64,000 nucleotides of DNA from Mytilus trossulus (GCF_036588685.1 NW_026963310.1:1550001-1614000); one strand, 5' to 3'; positions 21,465 to 34,430 are shown, counted from the stretch's first letter. Made by a program: numbers and translations. Notes: generated by a model not told the origin, from the sequence alone.

Positions 21465-24000
21465 AACCAGTTCAACTACATCAAAGGCTTTTACAATATT
21501 TTATCCGTTTATGCATAACCTTCGATAATTTCCATAGAAAACCATTTGTAAACTGTAAGACTGAATTGTTTGGATAAATCTTCGTTAATACCGAAAGAGA
21601 TTGTTTTTTATAAGTTAAGTTCTCATTGAATGTTTTTTTTGGGAAAAATATAGCAGGTGTGCCTTGATTTTAGTCTTTCTTCTTATAAATTTAAAATCAT
21701 CAAATGATTCTTGAAATTAATCTAAATGTACTGTACTTGAGGTATAAAATACGTTATACGATCAATTGCATTAAAGCTCTTTTCACTGTTTCATCTGGTC
21801 ACGGATTAACATTTGTAAACAGTCAGATTTATGAATAGTCTCAAAACGAATGTAATCAGCAAGCTTCAATTTGTTATTCGTTTAGTAGATTGCCTTCTGC
21901 TTTCCTACATTAACAGTGAACACGTTCGCTGAGATTCATCATTAATTGAATATTAATGAATGTAATATGAACTTAATTAAAAGGTTAAAATGGCTCAGCT
22001 ACGCATTCTTTGTATTTCTCTATTTAATATCTTTAAAAGAGTCTACCTCAAAAATAAGAAACTGACCGATTAGTATTTATGCAATAGTAACACATATCAA
22101 TCAATTTGAAAAGGTCTTCTATATCAACCATCTATTATTAGCTTACACGATTGTCATCACATACAATTGATGCCACTATTATAATGGAAAACAAATAAGG
22201 TACCGGTACGTATAAATCTTGTATTAATAACGGATATTATATACGTGGCATGTTTAAGTCATGACTAAAAAAACCTGTTTGTATTGCACATTTGTGAGTT
22301 CCAATATTCCACGTGTCTCACATGGGTTAGATTAAAGAAATCGTGTTATGTGTCATGTTCGGCAAAGTTTACATTCACACTGAACATATGTTTAATAATA
22401 AGATATAGTGATATTTGATTTACACTTTATTAACCTCAACAGTAGTATTTACTGTTTGAGTCGTCTGTTGTACATTGGTTTTATCAACAAGTATGTCTGT
22501 TTAATGAGCCTCGACTGATAATTCCTAATCCAATGATAACTATTTGTATTATAAAAAAAACCCACATCAACTTGAAAGTAAATTAGAAGTTGTGTTCTTG
22601 TATAATTTTAATTACTCTGTTGTCTTTTCTTTTCTTTTTTTTTTCTTTTTTTTTATCTTTTATGCCATATTATAATGAAAGTTAATGAGTGTTTTTATTA
22701 TGGGCTTGTACTATGTTGAGAGTCGGTTGTTAGTGTCGAGGTGTTAGTGTCGAGGATGCACACAATGGCCCGAAGCAACGCTTCAATTTGAAAACACTCT
22801 TTCTTGTATGAATCAAACCGTCAATGGATAATATTCGCCATAGCCGAATAATTTTTAAGGGTGTAATTCAATATCTATCATTACATCAAATGCACTATTA
22901 AAGAAATCCTTTACACGTGATGTAATGAAGTAAGATGGAAATATAAATATATGTTGTCCTGTTCAAAACAGTTAATGTCATACAAACTACAATATTTCAT
23001 TCTGGATGTCAAAACTCGGAACAAGATAAAATTAAACACATCAAAGAATATGTCGTACAGGTTTTAACTTTAAACTAGTTAAATGCATATGATATGATTC
23101 TATAACACATTCAATTTCTTTACTTCCTTTTCCATAGAAATTACTTTGAGTTGATAATTATTGTAATCTCGGTTTGTTCATGAAATGCTATTTTTTATAA
23201 TTGCCTTATTTTATTCTTTATCATGGCACTGTAATATACATGCGAAAAATTAGCTATACATAAAACTAATATCTACTTATTTCAATACCTGTATCAAACG
23301 TGTATTTATATTGATAAACATAAAACATCCATTAAGACATTATCCTACCTTAATTTCATTTATGAAGTCATTAATAAAATCCTGAATATAACTAGTTCCT
23401 TTCGTCATCGTGTACTTTAGATGGCAACTCGTAAAGTTTTACTTATTGTAGAGATACTGCTCGACTATATCTATATTAAAGTGCTGAGTTGTCATATAAG
23501 AAACCGGTCAACGGAAGACGCAAAGTTCAAGATTTTCGCAACAATAAAAACACGTGGCTGTACGGTAATGTCTTTAATTATCTGATTCAAATTATATTGT
23601 ATCGTCTTTCTGTTGCAGAACAATGTCGAAAAGGTCTAATGGATGTACGTTTTCACCCTCAATTAGTTGATGCAAATAATACTTAAACATCTGTCTGACG
23701 CATATTAACGGTTGAATAGAACACTATATATTTTATTAACAATAGAAACCAATATAAATATATATAATCTGCCTCTTCATCCGTTTCATACAGAGAACAA
23801 TGAAAAAATAAATATTGTTTTGCAAAATACGGTTAATAAAACTAATAATTTCCGCAATGTTACAAGGTAAAGTGCTGTCCTCTTTAATACCAAACAATAG
23901 GCAAATTGGTATTTTAGTGTTAATTTTTCTGTTAACATATATATTGCGTTTTCAATATTGTAAGGTGGACACACATGAACAAAACCAATGTTGAAAAGTC
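21465..24000. repeat. Duplicated block D4 (partners 46.64-48.42 kb direct, 54.2-55.65 kb inverted)
   Basis: Begins with accagttcaactacatcaaag, found at 46640 in the same orientation and at 55650 inverted. The homology runs through tttccatagaaaaccatttgtaaactg and reaches the type b exon. Apart from that 60-bp exon, no coding signal is conserved across the three copies. Confidence 0.75.
23349..23408 (-). CDS. Candidate alternative first coding exon (type b) of the GPCR
   Basis: Twenty codons beginning MTKGTSYIQDFINDF and ending in AAG before a donor GTAGGA, phase 0. It aligns without indels to the type a exon at 16337-16396 (shared YIxDFxNDFIN and a terminal IK). The flanking sequence is unrelated, so the similarity is exon-specific. 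It could serve as an alternative first exon of the receptor at 11056-12153, about 11 kb downstream. The donor is a slightly weaker match than at type a. Inference; no transcript evidence is available here. Confidence 0.5.
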
Positions 24001-25840
24001 TGTATACGTTAATTTCTGTATAAATATTGAATTATAAATCAGACCATGTTTTCATATGATATCACGTAATCGGCAAAAAGTATGGCATTCGGTTAATCGT
24101 TGACGTGCCAACTCACTCAGACATACAACATGTACTATGCATTATGATAACAACACCATATTTTATAACTATGAGAACAAAATCACACTAAATATATATC
24201 GATTGTTTCGTTTTCTGATCTGAATTTAAATACGCTGTTTTGAATATTTATATGGCTATTTTGGGATGATTTTCGTGATTGACACTAGTTTAGTACGATT
24301 ATTGTAGGTATCAATGTACTGGTAGAAAGTCATTACCGGCCTGCTGGAAACTGGGTATCTTAGTAAATGAAGGAAGACACCAAACGGACCTAGCTTGTAT
24401 AAGATATGAACCAAACATGTCAGGGTTGAATACTCGTGATTATAGAAACTTATTAATTTGTACTATTTGGATCTTCCTTCAAGAAAGTTCCCTGTTGATT
24501 TTCTTTCTAAATATGTTTGTTTTGGTCATTATTGTCAGATAAATCTTTGTTTTTCATAATAAGGTTTTCCCTATCTAATGACTTGTTTGGTGTCAAGTGC
24601 ATTTGTATCTGTTATATACGTTGATTCTGATATTTTTGTCTTTTAATAATAAATCAAAATTAATATCTAGTCCGATTCCACACATCTCTAAGAAGACATA
24701 ATTAACACAATTAATTAATATTTACCTTTGCATTACGTATAAATTTCAATGAGGAAGGCATAAGAGGTTTTTTTTTAATTATCAAAATGACAATGCATGT
24801 GATAACCATTAGAGAAATAGATTCGCACATAGTTATTCGGCTTAGACTTTCAAACTTGGTAATTTCACCATCAAAAGTGTATAAATGCAAAATCAAATAT
24901 ACTAATATAAGAACTTATATGTATTGCATAATACACTGTTAAAAGAGGTTGTCCGACAAAACACCATTATACATATCACTGCAACTAAGAACTGAAAGAA
25001 GAAAAAAATGAAACAAGCTGATTGGCATTGCAGTCTATAATCAGATAGCAGTAAATGTATTTTTATTAATATGTTCTGTTTGTGTTCCTAGATGTTTTGT
25101 TAGTATTACTAAACAAATATTAAAGGGAAAAATAAGTCAAGTCACTTTAAAGACGCACAAATCCTCCTCCGAAGAAGCCGGAAATTACCATTTGTGTAAC
25201 ATGAAATGAAATATATCTTCAATTAAGTCGAAGTTATTATAGTACAATTTATAATCTAGAAAAAGTACATTATATGTATCATTATCATGGTAAATTATTT
25301 GGGACGTTCAAATCTCTGAGGCAGTAAGTAAATGTTTATTAAAGAAGGATTGGTAAACTATCTGGTTTATGAATGTTTTCATGACAAATGAGCGACACTA
25401 AACCTATGTCAGTATCTCTATTGGTAACTCTGTATGTTTTTGTACATTAAAAAGATATGATTGTCCATCATGTCAATGAAACGACTCTTTACAAGAGATC
25501 AAACGACGTATATATTAACAGGTATATGTCACCCTAAAGTTTCAATAATATGCACTGTTCATTTTGCATATTTGTACATATTTTTTCCAACAGAGTCATC
25601 TATATTAAATATTGAGAATCTGACAAGCCAAAGGTTATGCGACAATCTCTAATTTCGAACATGATTCACAGTATGTCCTTCTTCATTATTGAGACAAATT
25701 AAATCTCTCCATACAACATGTGCACGAATGACGGTTTCATATACCAACTTATTCATTTTTTAAGTAACGAAGTATATTCGTATTTAATTGAATATGCCTT
25801 TTTCCCATAATATATATGTTAACTTGTTTTAAGGCCTTTT
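24000..25840. other. Gene-free stretch
   Basis: AT-rich sequence without recognisable genes. Short frames (61-63 codons) have hydrophobic, low-complexity composition and no motif. Confidence 0.4.
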
Positions 25841-25844
25841 AAAA

Positions 25845-26025
25845 AGTAAAAACACAAAACGACTGAACTCCGAGGAAAATTCAAAAAGGAAAATCCAAAA
25901 TCAAAAGGCAAAATCAAAAGTCCAAACACATCAAACGAATGGATAACAACTGTCATATTCCTGACTTGGTACAGGCATTTTCTAATGTAGAAAATGGTGG
26001 ATTCAGCTACAACCCGATTTGAACT
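25845..26025 (+). repeat. Dispersed repeat R4
   Basis: Contains the order 'actgaactccgagg', 'ggcaaaatcaaaagtccaaa', 'catcaaacgaatggataacaa', 'cctgacttggtacaggcatt', 'gtagaaaatggtggatt'. Related copies are at 27570-27720 and 36690-36850. The 3' motif gacttggtacagg also ends repeat R5 copies, so R4 and R5 may be parts of one larger element. Confidence 0.65.
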
Positions 26026-26854
26026 CCAACTCGTCTTTTCTTCATGAACATCAATAATATCATGATGCCCCGGTTATAATTGTAACGGTATCATATGATT
26101 TGTTTGAATCGAACCAACAAACTGTTACACAATATTAATATTATTCCTCTTGTAACAATATGTGGTTCAGCAGTTAATAATTAATATACTACTACTAAAG
26201 TTTATCATATTTCGGCAGAATATGATGAAACAGTTCAAATGAAAAAAAAATACCCATCCCGTGAAGGAGAGAAACGAAGGATTATTTCCAAGACTATTTA
26301 CAAATGCATTGCTAGTCATTGTTTTACTAGACCAATTACATAGCTATCATGTATTGAATAACTTTTCTTGACTATCAGTGTTCACTATGACAATATACAA
26401 ATTTTGTTAAAACATATTGTACTTTGAAAGTCTCCTTGCAAACTGTCTCTTTCAACTCTACGTATTTGTTTGTCTTTTGTGATGACGATGTCAACGTATG
26501 CATATTCTTTTAAACAATTCCGCCTTCCATTTCAAATGTAACTTTTCTTTTGATACTATAATAAAACAAACTTAAGTAATTAAATGAGCCACAACTAAAG
26601 GTATCTACTATAATGTATTCCCTAAAAATTATAAACTAAAATAACAATATAAGTGAAACAAATATAATTATGTGTTTATTCATTTTAACGCCGTCTTGTC
26701 TGGACAAAGTCAAAGTATATTGTTCCTGTGTTGCTCAGTTTTTTGTCCTCAAAAATATTGTGTCGGATGTCGAAGTATGTAGTAAGTTGTATTGTGCGCT
26801 GTGTTTTTAGATAGGTATTTACCACTTAAATGCATAATATGACTAGCCTACAAC

Positions 26855-27040
26855 ATATACATGAAGGCAACAGTGGTATACCGCTGGTCGAAATTCATGC
26901 ATTGATTGAAAAAAAATCCTGGTTACAAACTAAAACTGAGGAAAACACATCAAATATTAGAGAGGAACTACGATAAAACAGAAGCTCACCACTTAAATAT
27001 GACACACACAGAAGCGAAGGATAGTAGGTCAAATTCATGA
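26855..27040 (+). repeat. Dispersed repeat R5
   Basis: Pattern 'gaaggcaacagtggtatacc', 'ctggttacaaactaaaactg', 'aaacacatcaaatattagag', 'atgacacacacagaagcga'. Other copies are at 28600-28700, 47370-47740 and 49190-49385. The 110-bp gene-free region after it ends in an A-run at 27268-27286. Confidence 0.65.
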
Positions 27041-27559
27041 AAAGGAAGGGGGTTGTAGTTACGAAGAAAGGAACTTATCCGATATCATTTGTGAAACGGT
27101 TATTCCATAACGGTCAATCAACTCGTGATGGCGTCCGTAAAATTGATCAAACTTAAAACGGCCGTTAAAAAAATTGTACATGGTTGAAGTAATATGATGA
27201 TCTAAAGTTGAGTACATCGTCGTCTGTGTGTTTTATTGTGTACCATACCACATTTTGTTTTCTACTAAAAAAAAAAAAAAAAAAATTGTTCCAAATAAGG
27301 AAATTGTAGTCTTTTATATCATGTTAAATGGCCGCTACGTCATACTTTATTATTTCAAATTAACACAGATAGCTCGTTTGATTTCATAAACAATATACAT
27401 AATATAACGAATCACATTCTTAGACGTGTAGCTAATGTTTCAATCTGGCAAATGCTTAAACATGCCACTTCAATATAAACAGCGTCTTAATCAGATGTTG
27501 TCTTTTGATGCTGTGTTACATATTTGATTTTAGTTTAGTATTGTATCATAGACAAGTTA

Positions 27560-27720
27560 AAATCATAACAACACTGAACTCTGATGAATATTCAAAACGG
27601 AATGTACCTAGTCAAATGGTAAAATCAAAAGCACAAACAAATCAAACGAATTGACAACAACTGTCATTTTCCTAACTTGGTACAGGCATTTTATTACGTA
27701 GAAAATGTTTGATTGAACAT
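27560..27720 (+). repeat. Dispersed repeat R4
   Basis: Same order of segments as 25845-26025, including caaatcaaacgaattgacaa and aacttggtacaggcattt. It is followed directly by an R2 copy. Confidence 0.6.
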
Positions 27721-27739
27721 AGTTTCCTGTTTGGAATTG

Positions 27740-27915
27740 TTTAACATATGTCATGTCAGTGCCTTTTTATCACGGACTATGGCTTTTATAATTGTTGAAG
27801 GCCTTATGGTAATAAAAAAATAATAATTAAATAGAAACTCGGTATTTTTGTGATTTTACTGTTTTATTTGTTAGTTTGTCGAGATTCGTCTCTTTGGCTT
27901 CATACCACATCTTAT
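27740..27915 (+). repeat. Dispersed repeat R2, diverged
   Basis: Retains ttataattgttgaaggcctt and a terminal segment related to gttgtctcattggcatcataccacatcttattttg, with an A/T-rich insertion in the middle. Confidence 0.55.
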
Positions 27916-28074
27916 TTTGTTTTTAATATATTAATGTAAAACACAAAATCGTCTATGGTGTTTTCATTAAACATTTGATTTTGTTCTTAGAAAAAAAGAA
28001 GAGAAAGATAAACGAGTTGTCTTAAATTACAACCATATAGTTAAAAATTAATATGCATCATGCAAAATACAAAT

Positions 28075-28300
28075 CACCCTACTGTAAACCCCATTTTAAT
28101 CTTTCATCCTTGAGATTAATGTGTTTATCTCGTAAATTGCTGATTAGTAATGACCTGATATGTGAGGATTGTTAATCCTGACAGGTAATCAGATTGCTAA
28201 GTGTAAATTGAACTCGAAACTACTGCCGGAAAATAACACCACCGTTGATCGACTGAATTTCAAAGTAGGTGAAGACACACAACCACACTATGTATATATA
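28075..28300 (+). repeat. Third, diverged copy of part of block D1
   Basis: Aligns with 3725-3960 and 35165-35390 (catccttgagattaatgtg, then aattgaactcgaaactactg). Confidence 0.6.
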
Positions 28301-28324
28301 TAAAAGAACGGATATCATATAAGT

Positions 28325-28910
28325 ACATAAGAAGCTTTTAGTTTTATGATGAGGGAACTCTTAAAACTACAACAACAAAAAATGTCAAGGATGCGTACCC
28401 TCATTCTGATACATCATATAAACCACGTATTGATTGTACGTTGGTTTGTTAAAGACAACTATATTATACGTCATAATAAGACATCATTTTAATAAGACTT
28501 ATTTTTTATTTCTCTACCAAGTGATAGTTCTCCTTCTTTTTACCATTACAAATCTGTAAACTCAACATAATTAAACACTCAATAAAAAATAAACAGAAAT
28601 AAAGAAAGGCAACATTAGTATACCCTGTCCAGAAGTCATAAATCAGTTGAGAGAAAAAAAAATCGGGTTATAAACTAAAACCAATCGAAACATATCAACT
28701 ATAAGACCATAGCATATTAACACATATTTTAGTTTTATAATTCGTAAAATCTTACAAGTGCCACACAAAAATGTCAAGGACGCATTCATTCATTCTGATA
28801 CATCAGATAAACTACGTATTACTCGTACTTTGGTTTGTGATAAGAAACTGTATTAGCAGTCATAATAAGACATCATTTTAACAACTCTTATTTGCCTTTT
28901 TTATTTACTA
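28325..28910 (+). repeat. Direct repeat of ~190 bp, ~400 bp apart
   Basis: 28330-28520 and 28730-28905 share aaaatgtcaaggatgcg, cattctgatacatcatataa and cataataagacatcatttta with moderate divergence. A fragment of R5 (28600-28700) lies between them. Confidence 0.65.
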
Positions 28911-28919
28911 ATTGGTATT

Positions 28920-31010
28920 TCTCTTTCCTTTTAACCTTCTAAAACTAAGCCAACATTTAACAAAATCACAAGGACACCCGTTGTCTTAAAACAATACAAA
29001 AGAACATTCTACTTCGCACAATTCAAGGCAAACATGAAAATATAAAATTAGAAAAAAATATGCTTATCGCAACTAAATGTAATGCTTGTTATCCATTCAT
29101 CTATCTCTTGATTTTGCCATTTGATTAGGGATTTTTCGTTTTGAATTTTTCTGGGAGTTTTATGATTTTACTTTCCACTATGTGTAATGAGGTAGACAAA
29201 TGAAAGTGGTTATAGTTATGGCTCATCTCAATTTTGGTATGATCTTTAATATGTGTGAAAGAATCCGCGTTATATATCGCTTGTATAGACAACATTTTGA
29301 TTGTTCTTGTATTTGAAATAATATTGCCTTCGACAAATATTTACTACCTCAAGGGCTGAACGTGAAATACGCTTTATATCCTTTCTTTATCCCAAAGCCT
29401 CATTATACATCTTAATAGTCTGTTTGTTTTTAAAGTTTGATCAACGAAACAATATATTTGAATCGAGTCTGTGTTAGGGTCTTCACATACATAATAAATA
29501 ACTAGCAATGTTTTCTTTAATTTTTTTTGCCATTTAATCAAGTCAGTAAATATGTGCGACAAAATAAGTCATTACAGAGAAATTCTGTTAACAGCAATTG
29601 AACACGTCATAAATACATGAAATAATACAATATAATACATCATTTGTTTATTGGAAGTTTTAAACTTTGACGGTCTTCTCGAGATATGTCATTTTTGTAA
29701 AGACATTTGGGATGACCTCATATGAAAATGAAAGGATCGTTTAATGATGTGGTATGACTGCAATATCGGCTCCGATTAATTCATACGTAATGTTTACTTT
29801 AACGAGTCGTTCTGGGATACATAAGTAAAGCACGAACTAGATGTAAATGAACGTTGTTCTGATCCCTATGATCTTCGATTGTTGATGTATGTGATGGTCA
29901 CTCGTAAAAAGACAAGATATATGATTAATTACTATGATACAATACAATGATAACATGAACAATAGAAAAATTCTTATCGGTAATTAATATTTAATTTTTC
30001 AATTTAACACCATCTTGAATAAACCAACTGAACGACGATAGATTGCGTAAGTTTTTTATTTACCTTTTGAATTTTGAATAAGCAATTATACAAATTGCAT
30101 AGTAACAGATAATATATATGTATAAACCATAACATTAAACACCAGAGCACAGATAAAAAATACAAAACATACACAATAAATTACCGGCTATCCAGGAGGT
30201 GTGACCCTCAAATTTATACTTCTTCAAATTTCAGGGTAATTGATAGGTTTCTTTTTATGATGTTTTTCTTTTATATATATGTAGATAAACGTTATGTATA
30301 CATGGTTTCATTCCATCTTTTGAAACTGATATCACTTTTATATAGAATATAAATATTAAAAAGTACATGAAGTCAACAGAAATGTGTTCTCCTGTCAATT
30401 TAAGACTGTGCTCATGTGTTTTTTTTCTATTGACGTATAGCTGAACTCAATGTTATAAGCGATTATTAGATATAACCATATCGAGAAAAAAAAAGAAATC
30501 ATGCATTAACAATTTGACTATACAAAATAAATTGCACATTTTTAAAACACAAGCTATTAGCAGATTGTCAACGTGCGTAAGAACTGTGTCCGTTGACGTT
30601 CAGATAGAATGTAAATATAAAAGCTATGTCAATGTGTTGTATGTTACCTAATATGTAATACTGACATGTTTTCTAAATATGAAGACAAGCGAACTGCGCA
30701 TGAGAGTTATTATTCACAATTGACAATAATAAGCTTCTCAGAACACGTGTGTTTATTACGTCGTCGAGGTTGTCTTCACGTAGCACTGTCAGAAATTAGA
30801 AAAAAACCTGAAAATACTCTGTCAAATATATAAAATGTATGTACATGATGAAACAATGTTATAACAAAACAACCAAACCTTGCTAAAAGTGAAATAGGAG
30901 GTTCATTAAACATGTCTGCTCCCACGCTAGAACACCAATCACTTTTTTATGCGTTTTAAAATAATTCGAATATATTGTCTTACTTTGTGAAGCCCACCGA
31001 AAACTCAGGT
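28920..31010. other. Gene-free stretch
   Basis: AT-rich sequence. No gene, structured RNA or repeat family was recognised beyond short A/T runs. Confidence 0.4.
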
Positions 31011-31017
31011 TTGTTGT

Positions 31018-31200
31018 TTACATTTATGACCGGAAACAAATTGCAGCTCGTTCCATACTGTATCTTCAACATAGCTATGAACATATATTTTACTCTTGTC
31101 TATTACAACAAAAAACAAAAGTAAAATGTGTGCTCATAACTTTTGTGAATATACAGTATGTAACGAGCTGTCATTTGTTTCCAGTCATAAATTCAAACAG
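31018..31200. repeat. Foldback element
   Basis: Left arm 31018-31100 (catttatgaccggaaacaaa, gcagctcgttccatactgta, ttttacttt) pairs with right arm 31115-31198 (agtaaaatgtg, tacagtatgtaacgagctg, atttgtttccagtcataaat). The arms are about 75-80 bp with few mismatches around a loop of about 20-25 bp. Its form is that of a hairpin MITE. Confidence 0.75.
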
Positions 31201-31637
31201 CTATTGATCGTAATTATTTTGCTTTTTGCATGATATAATGCTCATACATGATGCCGTTAATATAAAAACTAAAATTACTGAAATTGCTTTATGATAATCG
31301 ATTGCCGCAAATGAATGAATTTTTCGAAAATCTCTTCTGGCGTACACAACTAAACGCCTGTTTTTTTGTTGTTGTGAATTTTAGAATCAGGGACATGATA
31401 TAAAATCGACATTATTGTGTCACAATTTAATTTGAGATTTTTTGAACTACACACATTCGCTGTTCTGTGAGAAAAAAATATATATATTCGTCTAAATAAT
31501 GTAGACAACTATGTTATTCAGAATAATTTCACGACAGCTTGCATGGCCATTATCATATATTTTAGGGAATGATATAACACTGTTTAGGATCTTATAAGGC
31601 TGTTGGACACGTGCATTCATTTTTTTTATATTCAAAA

Positions 31638-31830
31638 GAAGATGTGGTATGATTGCCAATGAGACAACTATCCACAAGAGACCAACATTAGTCACAGACA
31701 TTAACAAATATAGGTCACCGTACGGCTTTAAACAATGAGCAAAGCCCATACCACATAGTCAGCTATAAAAGGTCCCGATAAGACAATGTAAAACAATTCA
31801 AACGAAAAAAATAACGGTCTTATTTATATA
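31638..31830 (-). repeat. Dispersed repeat R2, full inverted copy
   Basis: Plus strand reads gaagatgtggtatgattgcc, aatgagacaactatccacaa, ataggtcaccgtacggcttt, then agctataaaaggtcccgata. This is the best-preserved copy in the window. The 85-codon minus frame covering it is repeat-borne. Confidence 0.8.
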
Positions 31831-32316
31831 AACAAATGTCTTTATTGCCTGTATCATTAAAACAAAGTGCAGTATTATATAGTAAACAAAAGCATTATAT
31901 ATATCATGTATATATTACTTTTATATGTCAACTTAAAACGTTAGACTCTCTAAAATATGTTGATCCATTGTTATGTTTCTTATATGTTGAATACACTATC
32001 CTTGTTTATTTATATCCCGCCCAATACTATTAAACAGTTTATAGATTTTTAATTGAGAAACAAAAGTTATATTCAAATAATCTCTCAACCTGAATATCGA
32101 TTTTTTGATCGATTCTGTTTTGTAACAATTTGAGATGACGATTCTGTTTGTAAATATATTTGCTGTTATGAAAGAAAAGTTTTAATTCAATGTAACCAAA
32201 ATGCAAACATGTTTATTTTTATATCAGAAGGTGGTTTTATATTACGTCAAAAACACGTTAACAAAAAATAGTTCTGAATGATTATTCTACAGAACTCATG
32301 CTCATTATCATATAAC
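31830..32316. other. Gene-free stretch
   Basis: Nothing recognised; a 65-codon frame has no motif. Confidence 0.4.
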
Positions 32317-32732
32317 ATATGTATGTATGTATGTATGTATGTATGCACACCACATATTCCTATATCTATGTATGTATGTATTGGATGGATGGATGGATAG
32401 ATGGATTGATGGATTGATAGATGAACAGCATTCTACATGCATGTATGTATGTATGTATGTATGTATGTATGTATGTATGTATGTATGTATGTATGTATGT
32501 ATGTATGTATGTATGTATGTATGTATGTATGTATGTATGTATGTATGTATGTATGTATGTATGTATGTATGTATGTATGTATGTATGTATGTATGTATGT
32601 ATGTATGTATGTATGTATGTATGTATGCACACCACATATTCCTATATCTATGTATGTATGTATTGGATGGATGGATGGATGGATGGATTGATGGATTGAT
32701 AGATGAGCGTCGTATGTATGTATGTATGTATG
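32317..32732. repeat. Long TATG/CATA microsatellite with mirrored flanking cassettes
   Basis: The central uninterrupted tatg array runs about 32440-32627 (roughly 47 units). It is flanked on each side by the same cassette, about 75 bp: gcacaccacatattcctata, then a short tatg run, then a ggat/gattgatg run (32345-32420 and 32627-32708). The MYVC and YIHT open frames on both strands are artefacts of the repeat. Confidence 0.95.
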
Positions 32733-32954
32733 CAGCCATTATAAGATGATTGATATTTTATTTTTTTCTATTCCCAACTATTTTTTAAATGTTACAACAT
32801 GTTTCATTTCCTATTCATATAAGTTGAGCCCATGAACAAAAATGTTGTATACGACCAATGTACTAATTACAATTTGCAAACAAATAAGATAAACTCAATA
32901 ACACTATCAATTGAAAAACATGAATTTTTGCGCAACCTTACCTTGTATGTTTTT

Positions 32955-33050
32955 ATAATGTGCTATAAAAAGCATCAAAATAACAATGTAAAACAATTTA
33001 AACGATAAAACGAACGGCCGAACAAAAAATGATCAAAAAACAAATATTTA
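32955..33050 (-). repeat. Dispersed repeat R2, 5' fragment
   Basis: tgctataaaaagcatcaaaa, then aacaatgtaaaacaatttaa, then acgaacggccg; corresponds to the last third of the copy at 31638-31830. Confidence 0.55.
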
Positions 33051-33117
33051 ACAAATAAATCATAAAACAATTCATTTCAGTTATAGAATATCATATTATC
33101 AACCTAATATTATACAA

Positions 33118-33252
33118 ATATAGCCTTTGAATGAGGTCGATACAAGGATATATTGACCTGAACGAAGTATATTAACTGAGGACGAAGTCAGAGGTCGATA
33201 TACTTCTTTGGGTCGATATATCCTGTATTGACCTCATACAAAGGCTATTTTT
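33118..33252. repeat. Palindromic element
   Basis: Arms atagcctttgaatgaggtcg plus atacaaggatatattgacc (33120-33158) and gggtcgatatatcctgtatt plus gacctcatacaaaggctat (33209-33247), with an inner inverted gaagtatat/atacttc pair. About 130 bp in total; a small foldback element. Confidence 0.8.
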
Positions 33253-33355
33253 GTTATATTATTAATTTCCGACCATATTTGTATCAAAATCGGCATTTAG
33301 TTACTTTGTTGGAATTTTATAGATATTACATTGGCTCCTTGACAATAACAACATA

Positions 33356-33775
33356 TTATATACTTCCTGTCTTTTGGTGCGGTAAATATGCGGTTTAATT
33401 GACTTTTGAAAAACTGATATTCACTATTTTAGTAGGTTTCTCTATACGAATTGGATTTTTAATAAAAAAAAATCATATTCACCTGAGAAAGTGTTATTCA
33501 CCGCGCTTAACGTCGCGCGCTTAAAATTACATGCAACGTTACAGTAAAATGTTTCATGTAAAATTTGTTTTTGTATATTATGTTTGTCATTTAATACATT
33601 TTCTTCTCTCGGAAAATGGAATAAAACAATTACTGTCTTTTGTTTCGGTAAATATGGGGTTTAATTGACTTTTGAAAAAATTATATTCACTTGCCGGCCT
33701 CAGTGAATATCAGTTTCTCAAAAGTCAATAAAACCGCATATTTACCTCACCAAAAGACAGTAATTGTATATTATT
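33356..33775. repeat. Hairpin element plus a third copy of its arm
   Basis: 33628-33695 (ttactgtcttttgtttcggt, then tttaattgacttttgaaaaa) is inverted at 33705-33768 (tttctcaaaagtcaataaaa, then cctcaccaaaagacagtaat) around a centre near tgccggcctca. A third arm in the same orientation as the left one lies at 33365-33420. The cgcgcttaacgtcgcgcgct patch near 33498 is unusually GC-rich for this region. Confidence 0.8.
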
Positions 33776-34379
33776 TCATTTACAAATTTTTTGACATCTT
33801 ATGTATTTGAAGATTTTTTTCGTCAAATAATCGATCACAGATATTATGTGTTTCAAAACGTTGAACACTATCCTGAAATTCATTACATGACGTCACAAAG
33901 CATATCGGTTTTTAGATATTCCAAAAATAACCGTGCGATATGCTTTTTGCCGGTCAATATGCTTTTTGCTATCCGCCGTTTTCTCTCTACCTTCAAAAAT
34001 ATAGTTTAACATGTTATTATCCCTAAACGAATCAAATTTGTTAAAATATACGAATTAATAATATTAAAATATATAAGAACTTTTTATGTTGTCCCTGTCT
34101 CTGTCATAATACTAAATTATATATGAGTTCTAGTTTTTTTTTATAGTGGCATTGAAGGCAAAAAGTTCTTCACCTTATGTACATGTGTTTCAATTACCCA
34201 TTTATTAATGAAATAGCATTCACGATGAAAATAGCAACATACTCATAGCATCAATTATCGTTTGGGCTCCAACTATGCTAAAATTGAATTCAATAAAGAT
34301 GTGTCCTTGATCTTTTTAAGAAATGATCATAATGATATCTTATCCGAGGTATTGATATTAAATTCATGTGTATAGATAT

Positions 34380-34430
34380 AGGAAGATGTGGTGTGAGTGC
34401 CAACGAGACAACTCTCCATCCAAATAACAG
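34380..34430 (-). repeat. Dispersed repeat R2, terminal fragment
   Basis: gaagatgtggtgtgagtgcc, then aacgagacaactctccatcc; the terminus only. Confidence 0.6.

Noticed and set aside
21026-21475. 149-codon minus-strand open frame
   Set aside because: It overlaps dispersed repeat R3 and is not maintained in the inverted homologue at 55.66-55.97 kb; no domain recognised.
32308-32749. Open frames of 65-143 codons encoding MYVC or YIHT repeats on both strands
   Set aside because: They are translations of the TATG/CATA microsatellite in every frame.
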